Part shown: positions 19,341 to 31,257 of the stretch, piece after piece
How positions within the stretch are numbered: position 1 is the first letter of the stretch
How the letters are laid out: every line of letters starts with the position of its first letter
NCBI RefSeq assembly: GCF_000764305.2
Contig: NW_025939761.1
Span: forward strand, 23,004 to 87,003
Length of the DNA stretch: 64,000 nt
Source of the DNA: Hyalella azteca
Lineage: Eukaryota > Arthropoda > Malacostraca > Amphipoda > Hyalellidae
Direction of reading: 5' to 3'
Program-made: the position numbers and the translations under genes
Notes under the pieces: generated by a model
The model's database searches: none
The model's input: the letters and a program-made list of their open reading frames with translations, nothing else
Told to the model about the DNA's origin: nothing

Positions 19341-22300
19341 CAACAATTAAAGGGCCAATTGAGCACTCGGTGAAGAACATCTGCTAGTTGGACGAATTTA
19401 TCTTGGAACCTGGATGATGATGAACCTACGGTTGTATGTTTTCCTGCCGGTCAAAAAATTACTTCACAGATATTTTTATGAACCGATGGTATAGGTGCAA
19501 TCCTATTAAAAGCAAAAACGAACCGATGTTTGATTTATTATCAATAAATGGAATTTTAACCTAAAGTAATGTATTTAATTGTCATAAATTTTTACTTAAT
19601 TATTAATAAAACCCATTCCGCTCAACTCTCACTTCCAAACCATAGTCATTTTTATAAAAGTATTTTTACAATTATTTATATATACATTCTGCCGCTTTCC
19701 TTCCCCTAATTTCCAAACTAATTCAGAGCTGCTCTGCATAGGCAAGATACAGGAAATTGTACCGCTTCTAAAAAAACATAAATAAGGGCGAGAAACATGT
19801 GAGAAGTTTTTGATATAGCTGACTAAAAAACTAGGGTAAAATTAATATTTTACCCTACTATTAAATCAGCTCCATTTCAATAGATTCCTGTAAAGTAGAA
19901 CATGTGATCGGTCTCTTGGATTGATTTTAGACATAGAATATTCATTTATTTGCGTTACATTGCCACCACGAAAATATATTGAAGCGAGAAAAAAAATATT
20001 GAAAATATATTGAAGCGAGTAGCCCAAAAAATTAAAACAACTTATATTGATAAAAAAATGTGAAAATTTTTAGAATTTGTCCAAAAGCTATCTTCCTCAT
20101 TAGAGCATATTTAAATTAGCGTCAAAGTCACGATGTCACCTATATCGTCACAACAGAATGAAAATTTTCTTACCTTACACAGGATTTTCTAGCCTATTAT
20201 AGTCTATCTATGCACAGGACATAATTTAATTAATTATGTGTCAGTGCTCTATTCTTTATTCAATTCATTACTTCAATTTTGGCAGATCGCTGATTATGTT
20301 TTCCTGACTGCTTACATCGTGCATTCGAATTTCCTAGCGCTAAGACTCTTAGCTACAAAACGGTATGAAATCGTTGTTTTCCCATAGTTACAATAACAAC
20401 AAAATAATTTCGTAGAAAAGTATATTGCAGGATATCGTTGCAATTTACGAGTAGTTCAATGTTCAACTCAAGCCTCCCACGGCAAAGACAAATAGACTAT
20501 GTATTTATTTCAAAACTAATTTGATCATATTTCTTTTGAGCAGTCATGGTATCGAGAACGCAAAATATGTCCATGGAAAATCTTTTGGTTTACAAACAGC
20601 CCATGATTTCTTTTAGTCCGACAAATATGAAATGGGCAAAAAAAAATTCCAATCCTCGTTGAAAAATAATGGATTGACTTTTAAACATTATTTTAGTATG
20701 AATGACAACAAAAAATTGAGTCAAAAAATTAACGCTGTCGTTTTTATTTGAAGCAGTCAAATGTGCACATATAGAATCAATGAACGACATGATTGAACCT
20801 ATGGAGGTTAAAATTAAATATCACCTACTGGGACGGAAACAGCGCGACGGTTACTCTCAAAGAGAAGATTTCTTCTAATAAAATAAGTACCCAAGTTTGG
20901 ATATGTACCGTTGACCAGCACCTGGCAAATTATTAAATATTTAACTTCAAACGATAGCACGAAAAAGAAGTAAGCTTAGAATCGGTCAAATAATTCTTTT
21001 TGCTGGACACTTTTACGTTCTTTTCGTCACTATCAGGCCCCTTTATAGTCTCGGTGGTTTACAACTTCATCCCATTAATTGTCATTAGTTGAATTGGTAG
21101 GAGCCATTAGACCAGTCCTGTAGTTGTCACCCTGCCAAGTACAGGAAGAGCGCCTGAGGAGCGCTTGCCACTTGTAACTTTTTCGGAATGTCGATTCACT
21201 TTGCCCATTGGGAACCTTCAATGAACTTCGGTGAACCTTCCCTAAAAACTTATGCCTCTGTTACAGCAGTTACATTCGTTTCACGTTTAACTGACTTTTA
21301 TTGCGGGGCATTATTCCTAAGTAATGTCCAGGACACGAGAAGCTCTTGAAAGAATAGCGATATAATGCTTGTAAAATTTGCACAAAATAGTGACATGTCA
21401 ACCCTCTGTTCCACTGGATAAGCATCAAATAAACAATACTTCTTTTGCTTGCCATTTGACTGCTTTCGATATTGATAAAGCAAATTAACTTATTTGGGGT
21501 TTACTCGCCTCTACAATTTGATGAGAGTATTGCAAACTACTTGTGTTTAATTAAATACACTGTTTTATCTACGTAATTTTGGTGCCCGCTTTATTCAGCC
21601 CAGCCATAAGGACCTGTATTCAGAGAAACACATTTAAATTGTATATTCCTTACGGAAAGACAATGAACACCATAAATTCTTCTCGAAAATCCTCCACAGA
21701 CAATGTTTCATGTAGGCAGCGCAGGGCTGCATTATGTCAGAAACGGAGCTGTTGTTCCCTCCGCTGAGCTTTTCTCGACGGTTGTGTAGCTCTTATCATG
21801 ATGACATCAAATGCCCTGAATATCCCTAGGGTCTATGTATTTCAGAGACAGATACATATAAAGAGCCGTAACGTGTGACGGTCAAGAAAGCGTATTTTTT
21901 TACAATAGAAGTGCGAATAAGAAATTCGCTTTGAGCGAGGCCGTAACTTTTTGATTTTATCCGATAATGCTGAATATATAACAGAGTTGAATAGTTACAT
22001 TTAATAACCATAGTCGTGTATTTTCCCATTTTTTCCCAATTAGCCTCAAAATTCTTTTATTTTATAAAATTGGCAAACGTGCTCTCTTATTTCATATTTT
22101 GTGCTTCAATCCAATGAGTCATAATTAAAAATGAAAGGAAAATTATTTGTCAATTAATGGCATAATTTTAAAAATTTTAAGTACGTTATCCTAATTTAAT
22201 TAACTCTAGTTTTTAATATTGAAATAATTGAATTGAAATCCACTGTTTGGCTGGAAAATATCTTATCATGAAAAATCTTATTATGAATATGAAATAATAG

Positions 22301-24340
22301 TCTCACGAATGCGGTTGAAGTGAAGTGTAATTCTTGACAGCTCTTGGCTGAGGCCGCATCTTTCTATTTGGTGGCAAAACATCTAATTATACGGGGGATG
22401 TATAATGAAATATAATTTAGAAATCTATCAGGTTCACATAATAATGAATTATAAAATCATGAATAATAAAACAGGTCCACATATATTGCGCTGACTCTCC
22501 AATCAACGAATTGCAGATATGTCAAATGCAGTAAAAACTTTTTAGGATTCAAACTTGTGTCAACATTAAATAAGCAGATTGGCTCTCATGATTAACTTTT
22601 TTTGCTCTCGGTAGTGTCAAAACAATTTGAAAGAAGAACGCAAGAATCGATTAAGGTTCCGTCAAGAGCATGCGAGAAAGTTTCTGCAGATTGCGTCTGT
22701 TCTAAAGAACGTAATTTTTTTATTATAGTTAACGTTACATGCTGATCAAATCAGCAATAAACGCTACCGTGCAGCATATTAGACTGCTAGCTGCCAACGG
22801 CGCCATTTTGATGAAATTCTGAAACTGTAAACGCAACCATGGTGATTATTTTACTATTACTATAAATGTTGTTTTGCTTATTAGATCTTAGTATCGTGCC
22901 AATAAATTCGCTAGGAGTTACTGCCTTCAAGCTTATAAAATTACAGGCAGTAAATGCCTCAATTTTGAAAAAGACACGACCGGTGAGCTCAATAGTGCTG
23001 ACTGAGTCAATTGAAGTTGACGTTTTAATGCTGATATATGTTCAGTTGAACGATCCAACTGTACTACGCACAGTGCATTGCGTTGCTCTTTTTTTTATTT
23101 TTTTGTTTCATTTTTCTTTCATTTATGTTTCCTGCAAACAAAATCCTTAGTAATGCCATTTTTGTGGTAATTAATGCAGGATCCCTGTTACTTAAATGAA
23201 TCATTATTATTGATAATGTACGATTTCGATATAACTAATTTTTCTCATCTTTGTCATACATTTATGGTATTTCATTTTCCTCGACTACGTAGAATATTAA
23301 ATTGCTTGATATTTGCGTTTCATAATAGTCATATTGTTTAGAATAGGACAAATCTAGTGCCACTAACAATGGAATCAGGTGCGTGTACTTTCTCTCGTCG
23401 TAAATTAATTAAGTTTCATGGTATATACCTTCTTTGCATTGACGGTAACGCACCTGCTTCCGTGGATGAATGTGTTGAAGGCTTATAAACACTCGAAGAC
23501 CAATAATTATCAGCCACTATTTCACTGTGTAGTGAATTTAACTGTTTACTACTTACAATTCCTTGTTGATTTACACTGTTTTTTTTTAATTCGTGATTTA
23601 AAAAATTGTGAGTAATAAAGATTGTCTCACACAATAGGACAAAAAAAGAGAAAAAAGTCAGCTGATATTTATTCAAATTTATCTGAACGTGCGACTGGCG
23701 TTGATCGGGCCAGTTTTTTTAGAGGAAGCTGAATTCAAAAGTTGAAATGCTGTAGTAGAAGAACGGCGGTTCAATGAAGTAATTTCGTTTGCAGCAGTAA
23801 AGTTCCTTAATTAATGGTGTTGCCCCGACGGGTCCCAAATACTGAAATGAAAATTAAACTACTTACTAAACAATCAATAGATCAGAAACTAGCTATGTAG
23901 CAAACAATTCCAAATGATGTATCAATAATCAACAAATAACTAAATTGACAAACCTAAGATTTTGGTGCATCTCAGTGCTTAATGCATTCAGTAAGAGGCA
24001 AATTAGAAATACAGACGAAATCAGTTAAAGGAAGGTACTCCAGACGGAAAAATGGAAAAGGACAGTTTGAGATTTTGATTTTGGAAATTTGAAGATAAAG
24101 TTATTAAATCGTGGGTCACAGCAAAGGAAACTAGTTCCCCTGCCAATATCAGAGACCACGTAGCTAATTAGAAACTTGAGATATTAATAATTGAATTGAA
24201 TATTGATTTGTGTAGAGTACCATAGAAAAAAGTTGTACATAGAGCATAAATAATTAATATGAAAAAAGCAACATTCACACCAACAAAAAGATAGTGAAAC
24301 AGTAACCAGGAAGATATTTAGAATCTGAAGGTCCTGTTGC
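19341..24340. other. No gene supported
   Basis: AT-rich sequence. Short frames at 20590-20790, 21270-21483, 21579-21767, 22866-23150 and 23416-23676 show no domain, splice context or conserved pattern. An 8-bp inverted repeat, TTACTGCC/GGCAGTAA, lies near 22918-22952. Nothing else stands out. Confidence 0.45.
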
Positions 24341-24395
24341 TGTGCTGGCTGAAGTGATGGTAGTTCCAGAAATGAATAACTGAGAACTAGCTGAG

Positions 24396-24637
24396 TTTGA
24401 GTTAAGGCACGTTGCGAGATTGAACGTCTGAATGGTGTGAATGCTTATGAAGGAGTCCCTAACCTAGCGGATTCTGCTACCTACTTAAACTACGTAACTA
24501 AACTGAATACAACAAAACTGCGAATGCAACATGAACAGAAAACGACATATAGACAACAAATTTACAAACGACTACAAAAATTATTAATGGTAGGAAAAAT
24601 TTCCCACAAAATTCCTCGTAAAGAATCGTTTTTGTAG
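24396..24637 (+). pseudogene. Coding-like fragment, unknown, probably frameshifted
   Basis: From about 24396 the frame reads ARCEIERLNGVNAYEGVP and continues NLADSATYLNYVTKLN, then a basic, helix-prone stretch (QQIYKRLQKLLMVGKI) to a TAG at 24635-24637. Just upstream a different frame reads ELAEFELRHVARL, which looks like the missing N-terminal neighbour after a frameshift. There is no ATG at a sensible position. I do not recognise the family. A processed pseudogene or transposon fragment is more likely than a live gene. Confidence 0.35.
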
Positions 24638-26439
24638 TTCAAAAATTATTTTGATTACCGGGAAATCAATTAGAAAATGACTCCTGTTATCTCGAAGATT
24701 TTTATATTGTAGCCAAGTCGTGATTGCCTGACAAATTTCTATTAATGAGAGGAAAACAATGTTTAGTTTTTAAATTATTGACATAGTTAGTGCATGTTTG
24801 TGATCTCGGACTTTAATTTTTAAAAGTTAAAAGTTGTTATTTTCAGAATTAATTTTTTCGTTGTCATGCTAATCTAAAATATAAAACGTATGAATGAGTT
24901 GAATGCCTTCGTTATCATGCTAAACAAATTTAAATCTAATGACAGGAGTAATGTTTTATTGAATTTTCAAAATGAGAGTTACGATTTTTTAAATGAAATC
25001 TAATTTCAATTTAACTACTTACGATACAAAACGAATATTACGAAAGAAAATAGGACATTAGATTCTCTAAATCTATAGAATACAGTTTTTCTAATGATGC
25101 TAAAGATTTTCTACGTGTATTCTTTATTAAAGGTTTAGATCATTACTCATTAGCCATGATTTCTTTTCCATTATGAATCGTATAAATTCTAAATCTTAGA
25201 TTATGAAAAGTTTCCATGGTCGAACCGCTAATTAAGCCTGCTGCAAGTTTTTTTGTTTAAATTTCAACTTGTTTCTAAAGTGGCTATATTATAGGTTCTA
25301 ATTAAATTAAATACTTCATCTTATGCAACGTAATAAAATAAAAAATCTTTTCAGCTGTTTGCAATATCACTTAATTAATTCAATTAGTTATTTTATTCAC
25401 GCCACTTTATAGAATACATACCCCTTCATACATTTAATATCGATTCAAATTATTATATCATCGTTTTGCTGAGCATCTATAAGCACCTTACCTGGCGAAA
25501 TTTTGCATAAAAATTACTAATTTGTTTAAAATAGGCTGGTGTTAATAAGACTATCATTCTCAACATTTCATGTAATCTCACAGAGCGAGTATTATCAAGA
25601 GAATGCAAGGTTTTGCTGCCTCAATTAACTGCGCTGCAATGAACAGCCAAACAAAGTTAAAGAAGGTTTTGAAGAATATCCTTATGACGACAGCAAAATT
25701 ATGATCACGCTATTCATGAACTCCTATGCCGCGAATTACTGAAAGTAAATTGAGATATCTATGAGTGGCATTAAGAGACAAATTTAGTTCAATACTATTG
25801 CGCCAGTGAATAACAGAAAACATAGATATGAAAAAAGTTTATTTTCCTCCTTTTATCTTCGTTTATTCTGAAATTTAGACATAGTTTAGGATTAAATAAT
25901 TTGATGATCACTTATTAATATAAAAAGTTTATACATTAAAACTTTATTGAATTTTGTGATCGGAATATTACTTATCAGAAAATAGGTGCGCCCCGTTGTA
26001 AACTTATAGTAGTGAAATACAGCAGAATTTTGGGCGTTATGTTCATCATTGAGTCTAAACAAATACCTGATTTTTATCAACATTCTGATACCGCACCAGA
26101 CGTATGCCGAGTTTCCATTCAAACACTGGAAACTCGTAATTTTTCTCCATATTCTCTATTAATTCCGTTGATATATTCAAGAACGATGGAACTCTTCAGG
26201 AAAAACAAATTGAAGCGTGAAAGTATAATTTTTGCTCTTCTGTATTGAATTGTATATTTGGTACGCATTATAATTTTTACAGCGTGACTACTGACTGTTT
26301 TGAGTTTGCTTAGTGATCGAGAATGTAATGAAGCGTACGGTCTCGGAAATACAGATTTTATGGACACAAAGTTATTGCCACAGTATATACTTTTGTGTAA
26401 CTGCTTGTCGCATCATTGTCGCTTCTCAGACTCGTATTG
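24638..26439. other. No gene supported
   Basis: Strongly AT-rich. Overlapping frames on both strands at 25892-26367 carry no recognisable domain. Confidence 0.5.
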
Positions 26440-26746
26440 ATTGACTCATCTTCACAATGCCGATGTCATCAGTTCACTCTGGTTTACATTGATTCAATCT
26501 TCTTCAATCTACGTCACGCTTGTTGCCGATGTCATTAGTTACCTCTCGATTACCTTGATTCACTCTTATTCACTTCACGTCACGTTTTCTGCAGCTGTCA
26601 TATATGCATTCTGAATTTTTTAATTCATTCACATTCACTCCACGTCAAGCTCATTTTCATCGCTATCATTATGCTCACAATTGCATTGAATTATTTTCCT
26701 TCACCGCAAGTCAATGCCACTGCCATCAATTCGCTCTGGATCTCAT
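26440..26746. repeat. Degenerate about 65-bp tandem repeat
   Basis: About five units. Each has a GCCGATGTCAT-like start, a TTCACTCTGG-like word, TTGATTCA, and a CTTCACGTCA-like end. Divergence between units is high. The final unit leads directly into the 16-bp array. Confidence 0.65.
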
Positions 26747-26900
26747 TGAATCACCCTACGCCTGAATCACCCTACGCCTGAATCATCCTACGCCTGAATC
26801 ACCCTGCGCCTGAATCACCCTAAGCCTGAATCACCCTACTCCTGAATCACCCTGCGCCTGAATCACCCTACGCCTGAACCACCCTACGCCAGAATCACCT
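26747..26900. repeat. 16-bp minisatellite, about 9.5 copies
   Basis: Unit TGAATCACCCTACGCC, with scattered substitutions (TGCGCC, TAAGCC, TACTCC). It appears to have grown from the TTGAATCACCC end of the last 65-bp unit, which it directly continues. Confidence 0.85.
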
Positions 26901-28310
26901 CACATCGCCCCTCAGTTCTCAACCATGGCATTCTATCGAGCTGGATCGCAAGTAGAGACTCTCAAGTTCACGTTAAGTGACATCGATGAGGCAAAGAGTG
27001 ATGTCGAGTGCATTGATGGTTAAAAATTAACCTTTGCTGGGACCACGAATGAAGCATTTCGGAATAATCTTTATTAAGTCGTTTGTGTTTTTATATATGC
27101 AGCATTTACATAAAAATTTTTTGTTGGATGGTTAGATAAGTTCGTAATGGTGCTGAATAATTCAATAGTATCAGCGAATGATTAATTTTTTAAACATGTT
27201 CATTCTTCTTATCAGATTGATTACATTTTCTTCTCTATTACATGAAAAAAATTTTCATTGCAATTTTCAACGCAAAAAGTTCGCTTTTTCCCACTATTTT
27301 TCTTCGCTTATGTTCAAGATAAGTTGTAAGAAATTTACATTTCCTAAATAATTGGTTTGTTGAAGCTTTAGAGTTGGAGGCGACAAATTTGATCAAATTT
27401 GGATTTATTGGCTTGGCTGAATGTAGGATTTACTAGAGATTTGGGTATAAATCATGAGTAACCGGACAATAAAATTAGGAGTTTCCCCCATGAATAAATT
27501 GAATTCAATAAGAAAGGCTAGCCTTGCAGCAAAGAGCGTAGTTCGCTCTGCGAAAAACAGAATTCAATGACAGCCGCAGTCATCTGCAGTATGGATTTTT
27601 TTTTAAATAAATGATAGTATTTTGCAACGTACTATTTATGTGGCACGCATCAAAATCTATTGGAAGTCTGCATATTTGGAAGTTTCAGGCGTGAGAAACC
27701 CTCCCCGCTTGTCCCTCCCTGAAGCTTTCATCAGTCACGATTTCGTCGGACAGTTGGGTTCAATATATCAATGTGATGAAGTGGACGACGGCCAACACGT
27801 AAACTTATGAGACCGATATTAGGAACGTCCAGTGGATTAATGTACCCGGAAATGTTTCCCATATCTCGATTTTCATTCATGTAACAACATGACTCCGCGT
27901 GAACAGCTGGATGAAACTCTGTCCGATAACTGTGATATTACAGGAGATCTAATTCGTTTCATGTCAACTCTTAATTCCAACTCCTGGAATAAATATTCAT
28001 CGGCTGTTAACCAGCCACGACGATATTCTCTATTAACAATCTACTGTCTCCACCGGGTCAGTTTGGTACTGTTTTGTGGTACAACCCGACATTTAAAATA
28101 TCATGCAACAATTAACTCAACTCACGCTTCATTCTTCATGATAAATTTCTACCATTGAAATTGAGAATTTTTCCATCAAGTGACAAAAGTTTGTTGACTA
28201 TTTTTTATTTATTTCTAGAATGAAGACGAAAGTGGCGAATAAATTTACCAGTCTCTGACAATCTACAAGAAATAAATGTAGTAACTCATACATCCCACAA
28301 TATTCTCGCT
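26901..28310. other. Mostly featureless; two coding-like stretches
   Basis: At 27688-27810 a TTTCAG precedes an open frame ending TGA (SGVRNPPRLSLPEAFISHDF...), which could be a terminal exon. At 27889-28158 an ATG frame of 89 codons follows. Neither has a partner exon or a recognised domain, so neither is called as a gene. Confidence 0.3.
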
Positions 28311-28311
28311 G

Positions 28312-28398
28312 GTGTCCGGTATCGGAAATCTGTAGCAGAGACCCGTGTTCGGCATGTGTCCGAAATTTGTAGCAGAGGCCCGTGCTCGGCAAGGGTCC
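28312..28398. repeat. Two-copy tandem repeat, about 40 bp
   Basis: GAAATCTGTAGCAGAGACCC then GTGTTCGGCA is followed by GAAATTTGTAGCAGAGGCCC then GTGCTCGGCA, with the shared lead GTGTCCG. The segment is GC-richer than its surroundings. Confidence 0.75.
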
Positions 28399-29426
28399 GC
28401 CAAAGACATCGCAAGCCCGATTTTTGTATCGGACGCAACTCCTTAAGCGGCTTACGCGCTCCTGCATTGTTAAAGCAGCGCACCTGGAGCTCTGGTAATA
28501 GACTTACCTTGTTTGTTCTCAATTAACACACGTTTGATATATACTCTGTATTTTATTCAATCTCAATAGTAATTATGTGGCAGTGTTTGATACCTTTACC
28601 TTTACCTTTTTTTGGCCTACGAATAATAACATATGTCATTACCATATTATAACCGATAAGAGTATCGCTACTGATACATTTTAACCTGCAGAAAATATTC
28701 ATAATATTTTACTACGGATGCATTTTGCTGACTATATTCTGACAATTTCACCATACAGTATGTACATGTTGCTGCTCTTGTTGCTGCTCGTGTTGCTGCG
28801 AGTATACGTGTTGCCGCTCGACAGCCGTGTTATTAACTGAAATTTCACTTCATTCAAAGTGAATTTCATTTAAAATTTGGCTACGTCTTAGCTCTTTATA
28901 TACAATTTGGGAAATTTTATCGCAATTGCGTCATGCATGTCATCTTTCTTAGAACTGTTGTTGAACTTGAATGCCAAAAATTAATATATCAATTTCTTCA
29001 GATACCGTTAGGTATATTCAGTTAGTCAGGATTTTTCCCATATGCAGCACATACTAATGCTGATTTTCACTCATGGTTTCAGATTCATCACTGTTATAAA
29101 AAGTATTCGTCAAAAAATATCAATAAATAAATTCAAGTGCTTATGCTATCATTTTGGCCTCTTCTTAAAGCACGATTCTCGATGCGGCCTGGCATGAGAA
29201 GTTGTGAAGACAGTCTCTGGAAATTCCACTCATGAAGCTAATTTAAAGTTCACGATTTTCCACAGTTAATCTCCACGACAGTCAACTTCAATAAACATGG
29301 TTAATTACGCACAATTTTCGCATAGTGTGATTCACCGTAATTGATTACTGTATCGAAGTATTTTTATGTGCACTTCATATTCCTGGGACAAAAACCAGAC
29401 CAACAATACTCATCATAAATACGTCT
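28399..29426. other. No gene supported
   Basis: AT-rich. A short degenerate run of TTGCTGCTCGTGTTGC words lies at about 28768-28815. Confidence 0.5.
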
Positions 29427-29705
29427 ATGCCCTTAATACTGAGTCTACTATTGACCTTCACCTTTAGCAGGTTCGCTTCATTCACAAAAGAGAGAGCTTT
29501 GCAAGTATGCAGTCATGTAGCAGCTGAACTTACTGGAAAACATCCGCCCTCGGGTTTCCAGTTACCGTGTAGACGTTGTCGAGTGAGGGTGTGCTGGATT
29601 GATCGTCGTTAAGCTTGACTCGAAATATTTTCCTGTAAATGTTTTCTTTGACTGCAGGAGCAGCTATCGATATGAACGAGTTCAGCGCTTCGAAACTCAT
29701 CATGT
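29427..29705 (+). CDS. Possible two-exon small secreted protein
   Basis: An ATG at 29427 opens a frame with a signal-peptide-like start (MPLILSLLLTFTFSRFASFT) and then four cysteines (CSHVAAELTG, CRRC and VCW) before a stop at 29612. A consensus donor (CGA|GTGAGG) lies near 29579. A strong acceptor (TTTTCTTTGACTGCAG) ends at 29658, leaving an 80-bp intron. Joined in the signal-peptide frame the second exon stops after a few codons, so the mature end is uncertain. Family not recognised; an antimicrobial or hormone-like peptide is conceivable but unproven. Confidence 0.28.
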
Positions 29706-30521
29706 GGGTGGTTGAATTTCATTATTTTGTACTATAATTTGATAATTTATTTGTTTTATCGGAATATGTTCAAATAAATTGATTGAGGACAAGTTATTCT
29801 CTAATTCAGAGTCAGGTTGGGAATCTTTCTGTGGTTTAAATTGAAAAATGCTGTTTTAAACGGACAAAAATTATATTATTGAAGATTGAACATGACAGCT
29901 GAGACTAAGAGTCGATTTCTTCAAATATTTTTCTCCAAAATAAAAATATTGGATTTGGATATAAAATATATTTCTTGGATTTGGGTGATTTATGTCAACA
30001 AATCGCAAATGCAAAAAATTTTGCGTGAGTAAAAATTCCTCAACGCGTGCGCCATGTCTCCATTTATTGCAGCGCAGTCTGACATACCATCAATTCAATC
30101 GATTCAATGCAATCCTAATAAGAGCTTAAGTTGTTATGACTGTAACGGGTTTAATATCGTCTGATGCGATATTTGTAAGTGCACATTTTAATGGATCAAC
30201 AGTTTGAAATTCCTACGCACAAAATTGATGAGCGTATTATCCAGCATTATAAGTGTAAGAGAGGCATTGAAGCCTGATATTTCGAAATTGAATGTTCAAA
30301 AATGCAGTAATTGTTAGGTTGTTTAAAAAAACGTGTGTATTGAATAGCGTTTTCAAAATGTCTCGGAGTTTCATTAAAATACTGGCGACTCGAACAGCCA
30401 CCAATGGTAATGCAGCATATAGTTAAGGAAATCCTCCAGGCAAATCGCTCGTAAATGCAGAAAATTTGGCTGCACAGTTCCTCCTCTCAGTTTTGGCTGC
30501 AGGCAATTGAAACTCTTTTTA
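29706..30521. other. No gene supported
   Basis: AT-rich, with no repeats or exon-like segments seen. Confidence 0.5.
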
Positions 30522-30646
30522 GCGCATTTTCTCATTTATGGAAAAAAATGCACTATTTGTCCGTCCGTCCGTGACTTCACGTTTTCGTCGACGAGAAAAT
30601 GCGCTCTCTGTCACTCACTGCAGTGTGTACTGAGTTATATTTTTTC
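30522..30646 (+). mobile_element. Short inverted-repeat element, copy B
   Basis: Same order as copy A: AGCGCATTTTCTCATTTATGG, TGCACTATT, the GTCCGTCCGTCC core (shorter here), the inverted GAGAAAATGCGCT, and a palindrome with one change (ACTCACTGCAGTGTGT). It ends GAGTTATATTTTTT. A 60-bp tandem repeat starts directly after it. Confidence 0.8.
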
Positions 30647-30649
30647 TTC

Positions 30650-31060
30650 TCTTGGGCATCAATCGTCAGGTAAACGAGCATTGCACATCCCTACTTGTCT
30701 CAAATTATCTTTTCTTGGACATCCAGCGTCCGATAAACGAGATTTGGCCGTTCCTCCATTTCATTTTTTTGGAACAAGCAATGACAGATAAAAAGATATG
30801 GCTGTCCCAGAATGTTCGTCTTGATTTTTCTTTGATATCTAATGTCATATAATTAAGAGTTGCCAATTCTTCTATGTTTAATCTTCTCTTTTTCTTGACA
30901 TCCAATGTCATTTAACGAGAATAAGTGACCATCCCATTGTGTTCATTTTTTTCTTGGGCATTTAATGTCAGATACAGAAGGCTTAGTCATCCATCAATTT
31001 TTTTTCCTTCCTTGCACATCCAATGGCAAATAAACAAGAGTTGGCCATCTCAACATGGTT
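30650..31060. repeat. Degenerate about 60-bp tandem repeat, seven units
   Basis: Units begin near 30650, 30714, 30771, 30831, 30894, 30953 and 31011. The consensus opens CTTGGACATCCAATGTCA, then GATAAACGAGA, GTTGGCCATCCC and a T-rich end. Units differ by about 25-35 percent. Frames that run through it are by-products. Confidence 0.7.
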
Positions 31061-31079
31061 CCATATTAGCAGAAGTTAT

Positions 31080-31257
31080 ATTGATTGAATAGAATAGAAG
31101 TGTCGGCACTGAAGAAATAGGCCCATGGTCTGTTAATTGCAGATTCTCGTACTTTTCGTGACTTGATTCACAATTAAGGAATCTGACCTTTTGAACCCGA
31201 TTTTTTCATAACTGACGATTGCTTGAGATTGTCTGGACTTATTGCCAGGTCCGTATG
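31080..31257 (-). mobile_element. 5'-truncated LINE 3' end, second copy
   Basis: Reverse-complement copy of the tail family also seen at 9140-9363 and 61404-61696. Shared words (written on the plus strand) are GTCGGCACTGAAG, CTTTTCGTGACTTG and CATAACTGACGAT. Its 3' end on the minus strand runs into a TTCTATTCTATTC microsatellite. No coding part is left. Confidence 0.6.

Noticed and set aside
26747..26900. CRISPR-like array
   Set aside because: The 16-bp units are directly contiguous with no unique spacers, and the sequence is eukaryotic; it is a minisatellite.
30653..30911. Overlapping 66-94-codon frames on both strands
   Set aside because: They arise from the 60-bp tandem repeat and change from unit to unit.
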